Notes under the pieces: generated by a model
Told to the model about the DNA's origin: nothing
The model's database searches: none
What the model saw: the letters and a program-made list of their open reading frames with translations, nothing else
Position numbers and translations under genes: made by a program
NCBI GenBank assembly: GCA_963971305.1
Contig: OZ020307.1
Location: 63,671,702 to 63,735,701 of the forward strand
Direction of reading: 5' to 3'
Length of the DNA: 64,000 nt
Source of the DNA: Arcuatula senhousia
Taxonomy: Eukaryota; Mollusca; Bivalvia; Mytilida; Mytilidae
Shown: piece by piece, positions 21,316 through 32,345 of the stretch
Layout: every line of letters starts with the position of its first letter
Numbering within the stretch: position 1 is the first letter of the stretch

Positions 21316-21320
21316 CACAA
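20328..21320 (-). CDS. PLE-type reverse transcriptase, N-terminally truncated ORF
   Basis: 330 codons without a break. RT motifs in order: KTFDFSTLYTTLPH (motif A region, about residue 47), IGIPMGTNCAPLLADLF (motif B, about 131), FRYIDDVLSIN (motif C with catalytic YIDD, about 175), FLDLHLEFDPGGHLSTKIYD, then the thumb region with YGVYISQLIRYARAC. The C-terminus is RYQPLVEKFKIELKDM. The listed start is not a real start: upstream RT motifs and the DKA motif are missing. No GIY-YIG endonuclease is attached. PLE membership rests on relatives carrying a DKG-like motif (PADKAS at 50.5 kb); clade not settled. Its intact reading frame suggests a young copy. Confidence 0.75.
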   Translation of the reverse strand: MCSLWLEVLSVIYNHSGINHMWILKNSKDLLDHFKSRSFSEVHSLKTFDFSTLYTTLPHEKLKCRLKKLLEKAFSNSRNYVVLGYNSTFFSKTSFKDKICYTLEQVCSVLDFLIDNIFVTFGGEIFQQQIGIPMGTNCAPLLADLFLYSYETEFLQGLVKNKKMKEARSFNLTFRYIDDVLSINNTSFGSWIPSIYPPELEIKETTESNCFTSFLDLHLEFDPGGHLSTKIYDKRDDFNFQIINFPNLQSNIPTSPAYGVYISQLIRYARACTHFTDFLIRHRFLRDRLLKQGYKKIRLIRSLKKFFLRYQPLVEKFKIELKDMIVNCFN

Positions 21321-23240
21321 AACTCAATTTTAATTTTATCAAAATTATTTATTTTTATTTGATTTTTGGCAGTTCCTTAAAAAATAATTTGTTAACAATA
21401 TATATGTGATTAGGTAGAGCAACATGTTGTTTGTTATTTATGATTGATACTGTTTGTTTAATACTATAATTTTAATAAAATCTTACTATGCAACGACCTT
21501 CAATAAACATGATGATGCATTTGTTTTTATGGTGATGTTTTTTTTAGAATTTACAAAAATGATTTTGTTCCAATGTATTTAAACAAATATCCTATTGCTT
21601 TACAATCAAGTTTGTTATATATAATCTAATTAAGTTTTTTTAAGAATATAACATTGTTATATATTGTTAAGAATGGCGCTTTTTAATAAAATTGTCTAAA
21701 TAGTTGTAATTGTTATTTAATTCGATAAAGATTTATTTTGTGATTCCTGAATTCAGTAAAGATGAACAAGAAGACCAAGTTACCTAAAAGCTTAACTTTC
21801 ATAAGGACACAATATTTGATGTGTATTTCAGCAGACAAGAGGCATCCTAGTGGCTACTTATTGTGTTTCTCTGCTTGCTGGTTCATTTCTGTATTGGTCT
21901 TATCCAACAATTACTTCTATATGGGTCACCACAGCCTTTTCAAGGGTGGTGCTACTCCATTCTTGAATTTGTTTCCCCTTTTCTTGAATTTTGAGCTCCA
22001 TACTTAAGTTTGACCTTAAACATGAAGTTTTTATATACAAAACAAACATGTATATTGTGACTAATAGCAAAAAACACAAGTGGAAAAAAAGACTGCTAAC
22101 ACTATTATGAAAAAATAAATGTCACTCTAAAATGTTTATAAGTAAGGATTGTCAGACTTCCACTACCCTTGGATTTTGAACCATGGTGTTCACTTTTCTA
22201 CACGAAAAAATATGGGTAGACTTTCTTTTTCTTTAATTTCACCCTTTATTTTCTTATGATGACATTATTTTGTGCATCTCGTAAATCCCAGTCACCTTTG
22301 ACCTTTTGTTATGTGGATTCAAATGCTGCTGATAAGGGGATACTCCTTGCACTATGCAAATGCATGTACAGCTAGTACAAATGGTATGTTTCTTATACTG
22401 TAGAATGAAAACTTACAGAAAGGCATTAGCTGTCATTTGCTTATATGTTTAGCTATGAGAATTAGGAAGCTGTACAAAATATTCGTTTGAGATAAAGATT
22501 TCAGATAAAAAGATCTTGTTTGTTTTTCTGTTTTTGAAATAGCATGAAAGGTACAAGAGGACTTCTCATTACAGTCTAGAAGTACTATAAATGTATTTCT
22601 ATATCCCAATATTAATTATAGAATTGTATGTAAAACTGACAAGCTTTAAACCATCAAATAGTCATATATGAGAAATTAATCCTTGGTAATCAAAACTATT
22701 TTGAGAGAAACTAATAAAACTAGTCTTATGACTTTTAAATGAAGCTAATTATGGTCTATTAGACAAACAACTTCATTTAATGATCGGTTCCAGGGTTTAA
22801 ATGGATTCTTTTTCACATCTTTTGCTGTGAGTTTAAAAGATAAGTTGATTTACTTATCAATATGAATTTCGCTTTATTACATTTTATATAGATTTAAATG
22901 GTAAGTCCTATAATGAAAGTGTCACATAATTGACATTTTTTTTTCCATATTGGCAAATAAATGAATCGACTACCATGCAAGACACAAGTTACTTCTAAAA
23001 CAGTTAGAGAGTTCTTTAATGTTCTTAAAATTAAAATGTTCTTATAATTATATTGTAAGTAAATTAGTTTTTTGTAAGAGAGGCATCAAAGTAGTTTAAC
23101 TTGCAATTACAATTTCGAAATGGTTTAAAATTGTATATCAATTTATTTTATGAAGTTGTATGCATATAGGCTAGACAATTGTTATCTACATGTATTAGGA
23201 AACCTATTAGAAAGATATGTACGATATTTCTACTGGAGAT
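21321..23240. other. No recognised gene
   Basis: AT-rich intergenic sequence. An 81-codon plus-strand ORF at 21762-22007 has no recognisable domain and no supporting context. Part of the region is the third copy of the AT-rich unit. Confidence 0.6.
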
Positions 23241-23254
23241 CCATGTAAAGAAGA

Positions 23255-23350
23255 TAATGAGATGTGGAATAAGTGTACACAACACAACCTACAATATAAA
23301 AAATAAACCACAATTTAAAAAATCCACAATGGAAAACAGCCAGCAGCCTT
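23255..23350 (-). repeat. Dispersed repeat family C copy
   Basis: AATGAGATGTGGAATAAGTG followed by ACCACAATTTAAAAAATCC; diverged, minus orientation. Confidence 0.7.
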
Positions 23351-23499
23351 CAATGTGACCAGTGGTCGCTGCTCGCTGTTTTTCAATTGACCCTGGATTG
23401 AAAATAAACTACATATGATTCAATCCCAATCCTAAAGTGATTGAAAGACCCTCTTCTTGACAAAAAAAAAACAATTAACATAAATTAGACGAAACACAA

Positions 23500-23990
23500 A
23501 CATAAGCTTTGATAAAGATTCCAGGCTTTGGATAGGCACTTTGAAAATGTGGCGGGGTTAAACTACATTTTTGGTGCCAACCTTTCCTCTATTGATAATC
23601 AATAATAAAGCACAAACTAACACACAGTAAAAATCAAATCGATAGAGGTTCAATTCAACAAAAGCACGAAGTTTGTCTAAAACATCGAGCGAATTTTTCA
23701 CACTCCAAAAATAATTTATACCACTGGTTTCAAATATCTTTTCGCAATATCGAATAATAAATTCTTTCATAGTAGTTAAAGCAAGTCTGTTAGAGATAGG
23801 CGTTTAGAAATATTAGTGAGAGAAAACTTACTTGAAGCGGATATGAAACGAGATTTGTAAGGATTTTTGTGTAATTTAAGGATCCAGTACATTGAAGGTA
23901 GTTTATTGTATGTTGGGTTGGCTCGTATAAAATGGTCCTCAATGATATTAGATTCTGTAGATTGTACGTGAATCAAAGTGTTGGAGCTAA
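23500..23990 (-). pseudogene. PLE reverse transcriptase fragment (fingers region), decayed
   Basis: The minus strand reads NKLPSMYWILKLHKNPYKSR then FISASSKFSLTNISKRLSLT (23776-23976), the LP-x-YW-x-KLHK-x-PYK motif preceding the RT core. In another frame it continues GINYFWSVKNSLDVLDKL (23558-23770). A frameshift separates them and the catalytic motifs are absent. The left part (GCGGGGTTAAACTAC) is a diverged tail. Confidence 0.75.
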
Positions 23991-24738
23991 AATTTTATGT
24001 AGACAAGTCTTTGTTTTAGTTTCGTATTGAACACCATAGTCTTGTTCAAAACGCAACGTTTCATACTTTGCACTTTATACTGCATTCTTGTACATTTAAG
24101 CATTACAAATTGTTGAGGTACCGTTTCTGGTAAGTCTTGTTCAGGCGATATGGTTTTATAAGAACAAGATCATTTTACTTATATTTGCACATTTGTAATT
24201 GTTGTTATCAAAGGAAAAAAATTTCCGGAAATAAAGTGACATGAATTTACCTAGACTTGCTACAAGTCCCTCTCTATCATATTACTCTATACTATTAATC
24301 ACATACAATTTCTTTGTTTTGATTGGTTGAACAATGCCACATGGTCATTTTGTATTTCTTTGGGTACATATAATATTCCTAAAAATAGAATTTTCAAGTG
24401 ATATTTTTTAATACTGCATATCTATACAGCACGTTACTAAAATAGATTTTAAACATTCCAGAAATTCAATTACATGACAAATGCATTAAAAATAATTCTT
24501 TCAATGGTTTTTCTATTCAACAAAAACAAATATTAATTTGAGTGATTGAGAAATATTTGAAGTCAAAATTTTATAAACAAAATTATTTTTTGTATTTTTA
24601 TCAGTAATTTATTTTTATGGAAATTTGTCATACAAAAATCCAGTGAATGAAATATCTATAATAATAACATCAAAACTGTAATATTGTATGCATAAAACAT
24701 TTTAATTCTTAAATCAAAAACAATTAATGATTAATAAT

Positions 24739-24893
24739 ATAACAATTATAGCTTTTGGCTCGGTCAATACAAGAATATCGACCAACAGATCTATGCATAT
24801 CGACCTCGAACTGCGTTCTCGGTCAATATGGATCTGTTTGGTCGATATATTCTTGTATCGACCTCATACTAAAACTATAATTATATGCTATCA
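24739..24893. repeat. Palindromic element of ~150 bp
   Basis: Outer arms ATAATTATAG-like/CTATAATTAT-like, then CGGTCAATACAAGAATATCG pairing with the inverse near 24842-24870 (CGATATATTCTTGTATCGACC). The central loop is TCGAACTGCGTTCTC. It ends where the LINE reverse transcriptase begins. Confidence 0.75.
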
Positions 24894-24899
24894 TACTCT

Positions 24900-26645
24900 A
24901 TATTATAATATTTTTAGGAGCATGTACCAAGAAGTTAATTATGGAGTTAAACTTGCCGAGGGTGTAACAAATATATTTTCTTCTAAAGTTGGGGTTAAAC
25001 AAGGTTGTGTATTGAGACCTACCCTATTTTCAGTGTACATTAATGATATGGTTAAAATATTTGATGAAAAATGTGATCCACCTTCTTTTGATATGTCTAA
25101 TAAAATATCTTGTTTGTTATATGCAGATGACATAGTATTGTTATCCGAATCTGCAGCTGGGCTACAAAAATGTTTAGATAACTTATCTGGTTATTGTCAA
25201 AAATGGAATTTGACAGTTAATATTGAAAAATCCAAAATAATGATTTTCAATAAAGCTGGAAAACTTTTAAAAAAAGACAAATTTTTCAATAATAAATATG
25301 AATTAGAATTAACAAAAGAATATAAATACTTGGGGATTATTTTTAAGCCTTCGGGAAGCTTTACTAAAGCTAATGATTATCTATGTAAAAAAGCAATCAA
25401 AGCTTTATTTTGTGTGTATAAGAAACTGTATTCTGACAAAGCTAATGTTCAACTTCATTTAAAATTATTTGAATCATGCATAAAATCAATACTTTTATAT
25501 TGTAGTGAACTATTATGTTTAGATATGTTAGTAAAGGAGAATTCCTTTTTTTAATGATAGACATTTCTTATACCAACCAGTTAAAGTTCATATGAAATTT
25601 GCAAAATATTTATTAGGTGTCAATAAGACCTCATCCAACATGGCTGTACTTGGTGACTTAGGTATGTTCCCTTGCTCTATTGATGCATTAAAACTTGCCT
25701 AGGATATTGGTATCATATTGTAAACTCTATTTCTAAAAGTTTGGTTCATTTAATGTATAACAGCATAAATAATGATAATTGGTACAAGTCAAAAATGAGA
25801 AATATATTTGAAAAGATTGTCAAATTTGATCATATCTTGAAGAACCAGAATTCATTATGTAAAAATAGATTAGTCTTTTCTACTAAAAAAAAACTCAAAG
25901 AGGAGTTTATTTTTTTCTGGAAAGAGAAAGTTTTTCATGACACAAACCCTAATAAGGGAAATAAACTTAGAACTTATAGATTAATAAAATCTAAATCGAA
26001 ATGGAAATTTTTTTAAAAATAGACATAAGAAAAAAGGTAGTTTCAGAATTTGTTAAAATAAGAATAAGTAATAGTAATTTAGCTGTTGAAACAGGAAGAC
26101 AAAAACTTAGCTCTAGAAAATAGAATATGTAAACTTTGCCACGTTGAGATTGAGGATGAGATTCACTTTGTATGTAGATGTACTCGGTTATCTGATACCC
26201 GTAAAAATTTTTTTGATTATTTATCTAATATTATTCCAAGTTTTATTCAGATGTCTGAAGAAGAAAAGTTTAAGTATATTATGTCAAACAATGATTATGA
26301 CATCAATAAATTCTGTATGGAAAGTATAAGTAATCTGTACAACATAAGAAATGATCTTATATAATTAAGGTTGGAAAAGTATAGATGTACTGATAAAAAT
26401 GTATAACTAACTTAGAAAATTGATAAATATATAATACATTTATTGATTATCACTATTATGTTATAATATGAAAAACAAGGTCAAATGATGTAGTAAATCA
26501 GGTTCCTCCTCAGTCGTAAGTAAACAATATGATACTTCATATGTATATATTCTTTATTGATTGTATGTTTTTGTTATGTCTGTTGTTTGAGCACAATCCT
26601 TATATGGATTTCCTTCAAATAAAATAATTTGAATTTGAATTTATT
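24900..26645 (+). mobile_element. Non-LTR retrotransposon (LINE), 5'-truncated, broken
   Basis: RT reads GVKQGCVLRPTLFSVYINDM, then ISCLLYADDIVLLSESAAGL with the YADD catalytic motif at 25120-25131, then WNLTVNIEKSKIMIF and KEYKYLGIIF, to a stop at 25552. Beyond several frameshifts, 25741-26016 (KMRNIFEKIVKFD) and 26086-26364 (ICKLCHVEIEDEIHFVCRC, a Cys/His cluster typical of some LINE C-termini) belong to the same ancestral ORF. The 3' end is a short TTTGAATTTGAATTT repeat, a common LINE tail. The 5' RT motifs and endonuclease are missing. Clade not assigned. Confidence 0.85.
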
Positions 26646-28015
26646 CTATTCTCAATTGCTTGTTTGTAATACCAATAGATATCCCAAATCTCATTGATAA
26701 CGATTACTCTCTGATTGCTGGGAGAGGTATATTTTCTTCTATAGTCTATCCATCAATCTTAAAAGTATGTCGTTATACCTTCATGAATCAATTTAATGGA
26801 TTTGTTTTTCCAAGCGTAAATAATTCAAATGGACAGTACACTCAACAGTTTTGGCAACAATTTATACTTACCCCATATTTATTGTCAATTTAAAGTCAAT
26901 TTGCGTTTTTATATGACTAAAGAGTACAAATCATTGTGCTAAATTGTTCTCAAAACTGGAAACAATTGTGTGATTACTTAGATGGGGTGTCTAAAAAGTT
27001 ATCAATGGAATTTTCTTATTTTTTGCCACAGTAAGCCCTAGACTGGTACTTTTAATCTCGATAATAAAATCAAAAGTTCACCACAAGAAGTTTTGAAAAA
27101 CGACTTTGAAAAATGCATGATTTTATTACTTTTTATAAAGGATCAATTGGGAAAATTCAAATTCTTTTACCTAAAAAAATTCTTGAGATTTGTGAAAATC
27201 TGTGATTTTCATGTATTTTTAAATATTCTTAATAAAAGATAAGACTCACCATCAACATTTTTGAAAAAGGTTAGAAATGTGGGTTTTTTCTGTATTGTTT
27301 CTATACTTATTATCTCCCCTAAAAAAGTACGGGAAAATATTGATATTCGCAAAATAGGTGTATTTTATCCAACTATTTGTTGTAACTATCAATTTTAATG
27401 TTTACCCATCCCAAAAAGAGATCAATAAATAATAATCATAATGAATTTAAAAGTTATGATAGATGTACAAAAAGACACCCGCTGATAGACACCCGATCTA
27501 CCTTACATGTATTTGATCATTTAAGACGCCATCAGCAACGATTTTTGTGGTTTCACTTAATAATGGTCGTTATTTTTCAGCTTTTTCTTTCTAAGAATCG
27601 GTAATGTTTATGATTTTTTTAATGGGAGTTAGTTTCATACTAAAATAACGGGTACTCTTTTTAATTATCACGTCGTTAGTTGTGCCAGTGACCAAAAACA
27701 TAGAGGATTGATGTTGTTCATACATATTTGCAGACAAAAATGGTTTATGTCTCAAATACATTATAACATTTCTTTGATTTGTTTGAATGTAAATGATCAG
27801 CTCTAAAGGTTCTACAAAAGTCATAAAGTATTCATTTGGGTTCAGAATTGCAGGGAGAGAAAGCGCTTTTCTCTACATTTATCAAAACTATACCAAAGAT
27901 ATAAAGGAGAACTTAAAACCCTACAAATGTAAGTCTTATGCACATAATGATTTTATATGTACTATGTAAATTATCTGCATTTTCGTATTAAACAGTTTCA
28001 AATAACTAGTTCCAA
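26646..28015. other. No recognised gene
   Basis: AT-rich. Short ORFs at 26660-26893 and 27398-27604 show no known motif. No repeat recognised. Confidence 0.55.
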
Positions 28016-28143
28016 ATTTTGATGTTGCCAAAACATTGTCCACCTTACATGACAAATATGTTGCTGTACCTTTAGACAAAGCATCAAATAGCATAATTTG
28101 TGTGTGCAAGAAATACTATATTAACTGCTTGGCAACTGATAAT

Positions 28144-28312
28144 AAAGGTAATAACAAAACTACCGAACTTGAATGATCAATCTCATAGTCCAGAGAAAAT
28201 GACAAAAACGAATCAGTCATACCGGAGAACTGGTGGATCGCAATGGTCCTGACTTGGTACAGGCATTTCAAACGAAATGGTGGGTTAAACCAGGTTTTAT
28301 GGCGCCAAACCT
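28144..28312 (-). mobile_element. Solo PLE family B tail nested in PLE-A
   Basis: 169 bp with one visible difference from 20047-20215 (AATAAC versus AATAAT near the end). Inserted in the PLE-A coding region after CVCKKYYINC. A 3'-end-only copy fits extreme 5' truncation. Confidence 0.85.
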
Positions 28313-29105
28313 TTAGGGGTTGGTTGTACCAGCAATAGCACCACAAACACTGCTACAACACGTCCAAGGAGGAAATTTTTGACAATCACAAATTTGTCAT
28401 TTCCATCCTCGGGCTCTCTGTTGGTGCTGACAATGATGACATTCCATCCATGTATTGGATTCCTACATTACATAAAAATCCATACAATTTTAAAATCGCT
28501 TCATTGCAGGGTCATCAAAATGTACCACCAAACCTCTTTCAGTTATGTTGACTTCAATACAAACGGCAATAAAAACCGGCCTCCAGAAATATTACGATTG
28601 CTGTTATTCTAGAAATGGTGTTAATCAAATGTGGATCCCGGAGAATTCGAAAGAACTGGTGGAGATTCTTAACTCTAAATCAGTTTCATCTAATAACAGC
28701 ATCAAAACATTCGATTTCTCCACACTTTACACTTCTATTCCACATGAACAACTGAAATCGCGATTGGCACAACTGATTAACCGCAGCTTTTTCAAAAAGA
28801 ATGGAAAACGCAGGTACAAATATCTAGTAATCGATTATACCAAGACTTACTTTGTCATCAATGAGTTTAGAAAAAGAACAAATTTACAGAAGACCAAATA
28901 ATCGATATGCTCAACTTTCTCATTGACAAAATATTTGTTCAGTTCGGTGGACGTGTTTTTCAGCAAACAAAAGGGATTCCAATGTGCACTAATTGTGCAC
29001 CTTTGCTTGCTGATTTGTTTCTTCATTCATATGAAGCAGACTTCTAACAATCACTTCTTTCTGTGTAGCAACATTCCGTCCGCTCCAGCATATGGAGTTT
29101 ACGTA

Positions 29106-30125
29106 CAGTACTTTTATGGTAAAAGCTTCCCTCTCTCCCCATTTACCATTGTACGATATACCATCCCCATACAAAATATACTATCCCCATCCCCATACAC
29201 CATTTACCATCCCCATCCCCATCCCCATACACTATTTACAATCCCCATCCCCATTCCATTCCCCATGCATCATATATTTTCCCCATACCCACAATGCCAT
29301 AGTTTATTATCGACAATCCTTTATATATTTATTTATAAACAAATTATAAAGAAATATTTAGATATAAGTGTATATTTTTATTTATTTATTAAATATTTAA
29401 TTTATGAAGTTGCATTTCATTTATTCTAGAATTATTAATAATATATAAAAAAAAATAATGTAGAGATCGCTGAGCCGCAATTAAAACAACATACACGTAC
29501 GTCATTGAATCTGATCCTGAACTTTCTGGTAACTTGTGCACAGTCTATTTATATTTTTTATCAGCCAGTATCAATAATCAATTAAGAAAGAAGTATTGAA
29601 ATATAAGTGTTTATTTTTAGAAGGTTATTTAATATTTAATTAAAGTAGTTGTATTTCATTTATTTTAGATTTATTAATAATATATAAAAATAACGTAAGC
29701 GTATATGTACGTCATTTAATTTGATCCTGAACTTTGTGGTAACTTGTGCACAGTCTATTTATATTTTTTTATAAGCCAGTATCTACATATGAATTCCTTA
29801 CGATAAAATAACTTTTATTTAAAAAAAATAAAAGTTTAAATTAAGATTTATTTACAATCTAAATTTTCTATTTAAAAAATGGAGTAATCAAATTCGAAAT
29901 AACATTTACCATCCCCATTTCCCATTTGCCATTCTATGGACCAATCAAATTCGAGATACCATTTACCATCCCCATTCCCCATTTACCATTCATATTTACT
30001 ATCCCCATCCCCATACACGATACCATTCCCCATATACCATGTACTATTCACCATCCGTATCCCCATCCCCATTCCCCATCCCCCCATATACCATAGAATG
30101 GGAAGCTTTTAATTAACAGCGACTG
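29106..30125. mobile_element. TA-flanked transposon with CCCCAT-repeat arms, nested in PLE-A
   Basis: The target reads ACG-TA-[element]-TA-TCACAATTG, restoring the PLE frame once removed. The ends are CAGT...ACTG; a 26-bp inverted repeat matches at 18 positions including AAAAGCTTCCC/GGGAAGCTTTT. Adjacent arms are arrays of CCATNCCCAT-type units (29140-29300 and 29900-30095). The middle holds a ~235-bp tandem duplication. TA duplication suggests Tc1/mariner mobilisation. No transposase. Confidence 0.8.
29345..29800. repeat. ~235-bp diverged tandem duplication inside the CCCCAT element
   Basis: Both units carry ATATAAGTGT, TTCATTTATT, TATTAATAATATATAAAAA, TACGTCATT and TGGTAACTTGTGCACAGTCT, starting near 29350 and 29586. 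Confidence 0.85.
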
Positions 30126-30377
30126 TATCACAATTGAATCGTTATTCCAGAGCATGTCGGGAGTACAACGACTTTCTTGATAGAGCTACACGGCTGACAA
30201 GCAAATTGTTAACACAGTTGCTCCCAGGTTGGTGTCATCACTCAAGAAATTTTACGGACGACATCATGTGCTTGTATACAAATACGGGATTTCTATCTCT
30301 CAGATGAGCACATATGTTGGTTTGACATAGGGTTTTGAAATGTCATCCTTTCCGGATTTGACCAACACTTAATCGAT

Positions 30378-30600
30378 CTTTGGCAACGTGACGGGTGTGC
30401 TATAGCAAGCAGGAACTGCTTACTCTTCCGGAGCACCTGAGTTCACTCTCGTTTTGACTTGAGTTGACGTTGCTGAATGCGGTTTTGTTGTTATGTGTGT
30501 GTGTGTTTTATGTTGTTATGTGGTTTGTTTTGTTGTGATGATTTTTTTGTCTGCCGGTTTTTGTCTTTGTCTTTACGGTTTTATGATACTGATTACCCCT
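30378..30600 (+). mobile_element. PLE family A tail
   Basis: GACGGGTGTGCTATAGCAAG, CAGGAACTGCTTACTCTTCC and GGAGCACCTGAGTTCACTC directly follow the PLE-A C-terminus, which identifies this dispersed repeat as its 3' region. Confidence 0.8.
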
Positions 30601-30958
30601 TTGGTACACCTTTGCTTCTAAACAAAAAAGATCGTAGACTAGTTCTCTCTTTTAACCTCATTTTCCGTTATATTGATGATGTCCTTTCACTGAACAATTC
30701 TCGATTTTGGTGACTTTCTCCATCTTATTTCACCATCCTCAGGAACTTGAGATTAAGGACACTACGGATTCTAGGAAGTCTGCTTCATATTTAGATCTAC
30801 ATCTTGAAATTTACTCTCAAGGAAAACTTTCAACAAAGCTCTATGACAAACGTGATGACTTCAACTTTCCAATCGTCAATTCCCCTTCTTGTGTAACATT
30901 CCGTCCGCTCTTGCTTATGGAGTTTACGTATCTCAATTGATTCGTTACGTTAGAGCGT
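30600..30958 (+). pseudogene. PLE family A RT fragment with YIDD motif
   Basis: 30640-30710 reads FNLIFRYIDDVLSLNNSRF. After a frameshift, 30735-30900 reads ELEIKDTTDSRKSASYLDLH, STKLYDKRDDFNFPIVNSP. This is the part missing from the 28-30 kb copy, but it lies after that copy's tail, so it is a separate insertion. Confidence 0.8.
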
Positions 30959-30959
30959 T

Positions 30960-31180
30960 CGGGACGTACATCGATTAACACCAACAAGAACAGAACGGAA
31001 AAAAAACAGACGACATATAGACAGGAAACAAAGAAAAAACCACTGAAAATCAATAAAAAAGCGAACTCTAGTCGTGACGAGAGTGAGCTCATGTGCTCCG
31101 GTAGAGTAAGCAGTTCCTGCTTGCTATAGCACAACTGTTGCGCTACCAATGGTCAATTCAGTGTGTCAAATCTGTGTATA
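30960..31180 (-). mobile_element. PLE family A tail, inverted
   Basis: ACACCAACAAGAACAGAACG, ACGAGAGTGAGCTCATGTGC and GAGTAAGCAGTTCCTGCTTG, the inverse of the tail, directly abutting the RT fragment to its left. Confidence 0.75.
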
Positions 31181-31254
31181 TTAGCATGTTTGTTATTCAT
31201 TTTTAATTTGTTTACCAAGGAATAAGATATCATAATATTGATTATCATGTGCAT

Positions 31255-32110
31255 GTAGCCATATATTACAGTAAGACTTACTTTGTCATCAATAAGTCTA
31301 AGGAAAAGAACAAATATACAGAAGACCAAATAGTCGACATGCTCAATTTTTTTATCGACAACATATTTGTTCAGTTTGGTGGACATGTTTGTCAGCAAAC
31401 AATAGGGATTCCAATGGGCACTTATTGTGCACCTTTGCTTGCTGATTTGTTTCTACATTCATTCTTTTAACCTCACGTTCCTTTATATTGATGATGTCCA
31501 TTACTAAACAATTCTCGATTTGATGACTTTCTCCATCTAATATATCCTCAGGAACTTGCGATTAAGAACACAACGGGTTTTAGGAAGTCTGCTTCATATT
31601 TAGATCTACATCTCGAAATTGACTCTCATGGAATGCTTTCAACAAAGCTCTATCATAATGACAAACGTGACGACTTCAACTTTCCAATGGTCAACTAGCA
31701 ACATTTCGTCCGCTCCTGCAGCCATATTCACAAAAGTTCGTAGATGTAAAGTCAGTCGTAACTTACATAGACAACAAGGGAAGGTACGACTTAAGTTACG
31801 TTTACAAACTTTTGAGAATAAGTGTCCTGCATATGGAGTCTTCGTATCACAGTTGATTCGTTTCTCAAGAGCTTGTGGAAATTGCATCGATTTCATTGGC
31901 AGAGCGTCACGTTTGACAAAGAAATTGCTAACACAGGGTTATGTTGCTCCACGGCTGCTGTCTTCACTCAAAGAACTTTTACAGTAACATGAGTAAACAC
32001 CGTGTACTCGTAGACAAATATGGGATTTCTATCTCTCAAATGAGTGCAGATGTTGGTTTGTCGTAGATCTTTTTTTGTCTTCCTTTACCAGATTTTACCA
32101 ATGAATTGGA
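31255..32110 (+). pseudogene. PLE family A RT fragment, second copy
   Basis: 31265-31470 reads KTYFVINKSKEKNKYTEDQI, DNIFVQFGGHVCQQTIGIPM then GTYCAPLLADLFLHS. The YIDD region is disrupted (31480-31700). After a 105-bp insertion the C-terminus AYGVFVSQLIRFSRACGNC, RASRLTKKLLTQGY, RLLSSLKELLQ is readable to 31987. Several frameshifts. Confidence 0.8.
31721..31825. mobile_element. 105-bp fold-back MITE with 6-bp target duplication
   Basis: Splits PLE sequence between two copies of CCTGCA (31715-31720, 31826-31831); removing it restores SAPAYG. The ends pair imperfectly (TTCACAAAAGTTCGTA against the inverse of TACAAACTTTTGAGAA) and the inner GTCGTAACTTA pairs with TAAGTTACG-type sequence. Confidence 0.8.
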
Positions 32111-32114
32111 AATT

Positions 32115-32345
32115 AGCAACACGATGGGTGTGCTATAGCAGGCAGAAACTGCTTACTCTTCCGGAGCATCTGAGTTCACTCTTGTTACGACTTGAGTTCG
32201 CGTAATTGATTTCCGCTGGGTTGATTTTGGGTTTTGTGTTTCTTCGTGCTGTTCTTGTTACAACGTTGCCCATTCGGACTTTTGACACTCGAATGCCCCA
32301 TTGGTGCCTCTTTGCTTCTTTCTATTGTTTCATTCGTGTAGATGT
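32115..32345 (+). mobile_element. PLE family A tail
   Basis: ACGATGGGTGTGCTATAGCA, GAGCATCTGAGTTCACTCTT and CGAATGCCCCATTGGTGCCT, following the second PLE-A fragment in the same orientation. Confidence 0.8.

Larger units (their letters stand above)
17826..21710. repeat. Three diverged copies of a ~230-bp AT-rich unit
   Basis: Copies at about 17826-17995, 19041-19265 and 21480-21710 share the order ATGCAATGACC-like, CATGATGGTGCA-like, a GATCCAATACTT-like core, CAATGGCTTTA-like and a terminal TTTTTAATAAA-like block. Only these three segments are the repeat; the sequence between is unrelated (one gap holds a PLE). Confidence 0.55.
28020..30440 (+). pseudogene. PLE family A reverse transcriptase, broken by frameshifts and two insertions
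   Basis: Plus-strand pieces in order: VPLDKASNSIICVCKKYYIN (DKA motif, about 28075-28135), IPSMYWIPTLHKNPYNF (about 28440), GVNQMWIPENSKELVEILNS then FDFSTLYTSIPHEQL (28620-28760), a frame-shifted GIPMCTNCAPLLADLFLHSY (28970-29035), SNIPSAPAYGVY (29070-29100) and the C-terminal SRACREYNDFLDRATRLTSK (30150-30220). The segment with the YIDD motif is deleted between LFLHSY and SNIPS. A PLE-B tail (28144-28312) and a 1.02-kb transposon (29106-30125) are nested inside. Followed by the family A tail. Confidence 0.8.

Noticed and set aside
21762..22007. 81-codon plus-strand ORF
   Set aside because: No recognised motif, no splice context, and composition like the surrounding DNA.
28923..29429. 168-codon plus-strand ORF with Pro/Ile/His-rich repeats
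   Set aside because: Product of a shifted PLE frame running into CCCCAT repeats; not a gene.
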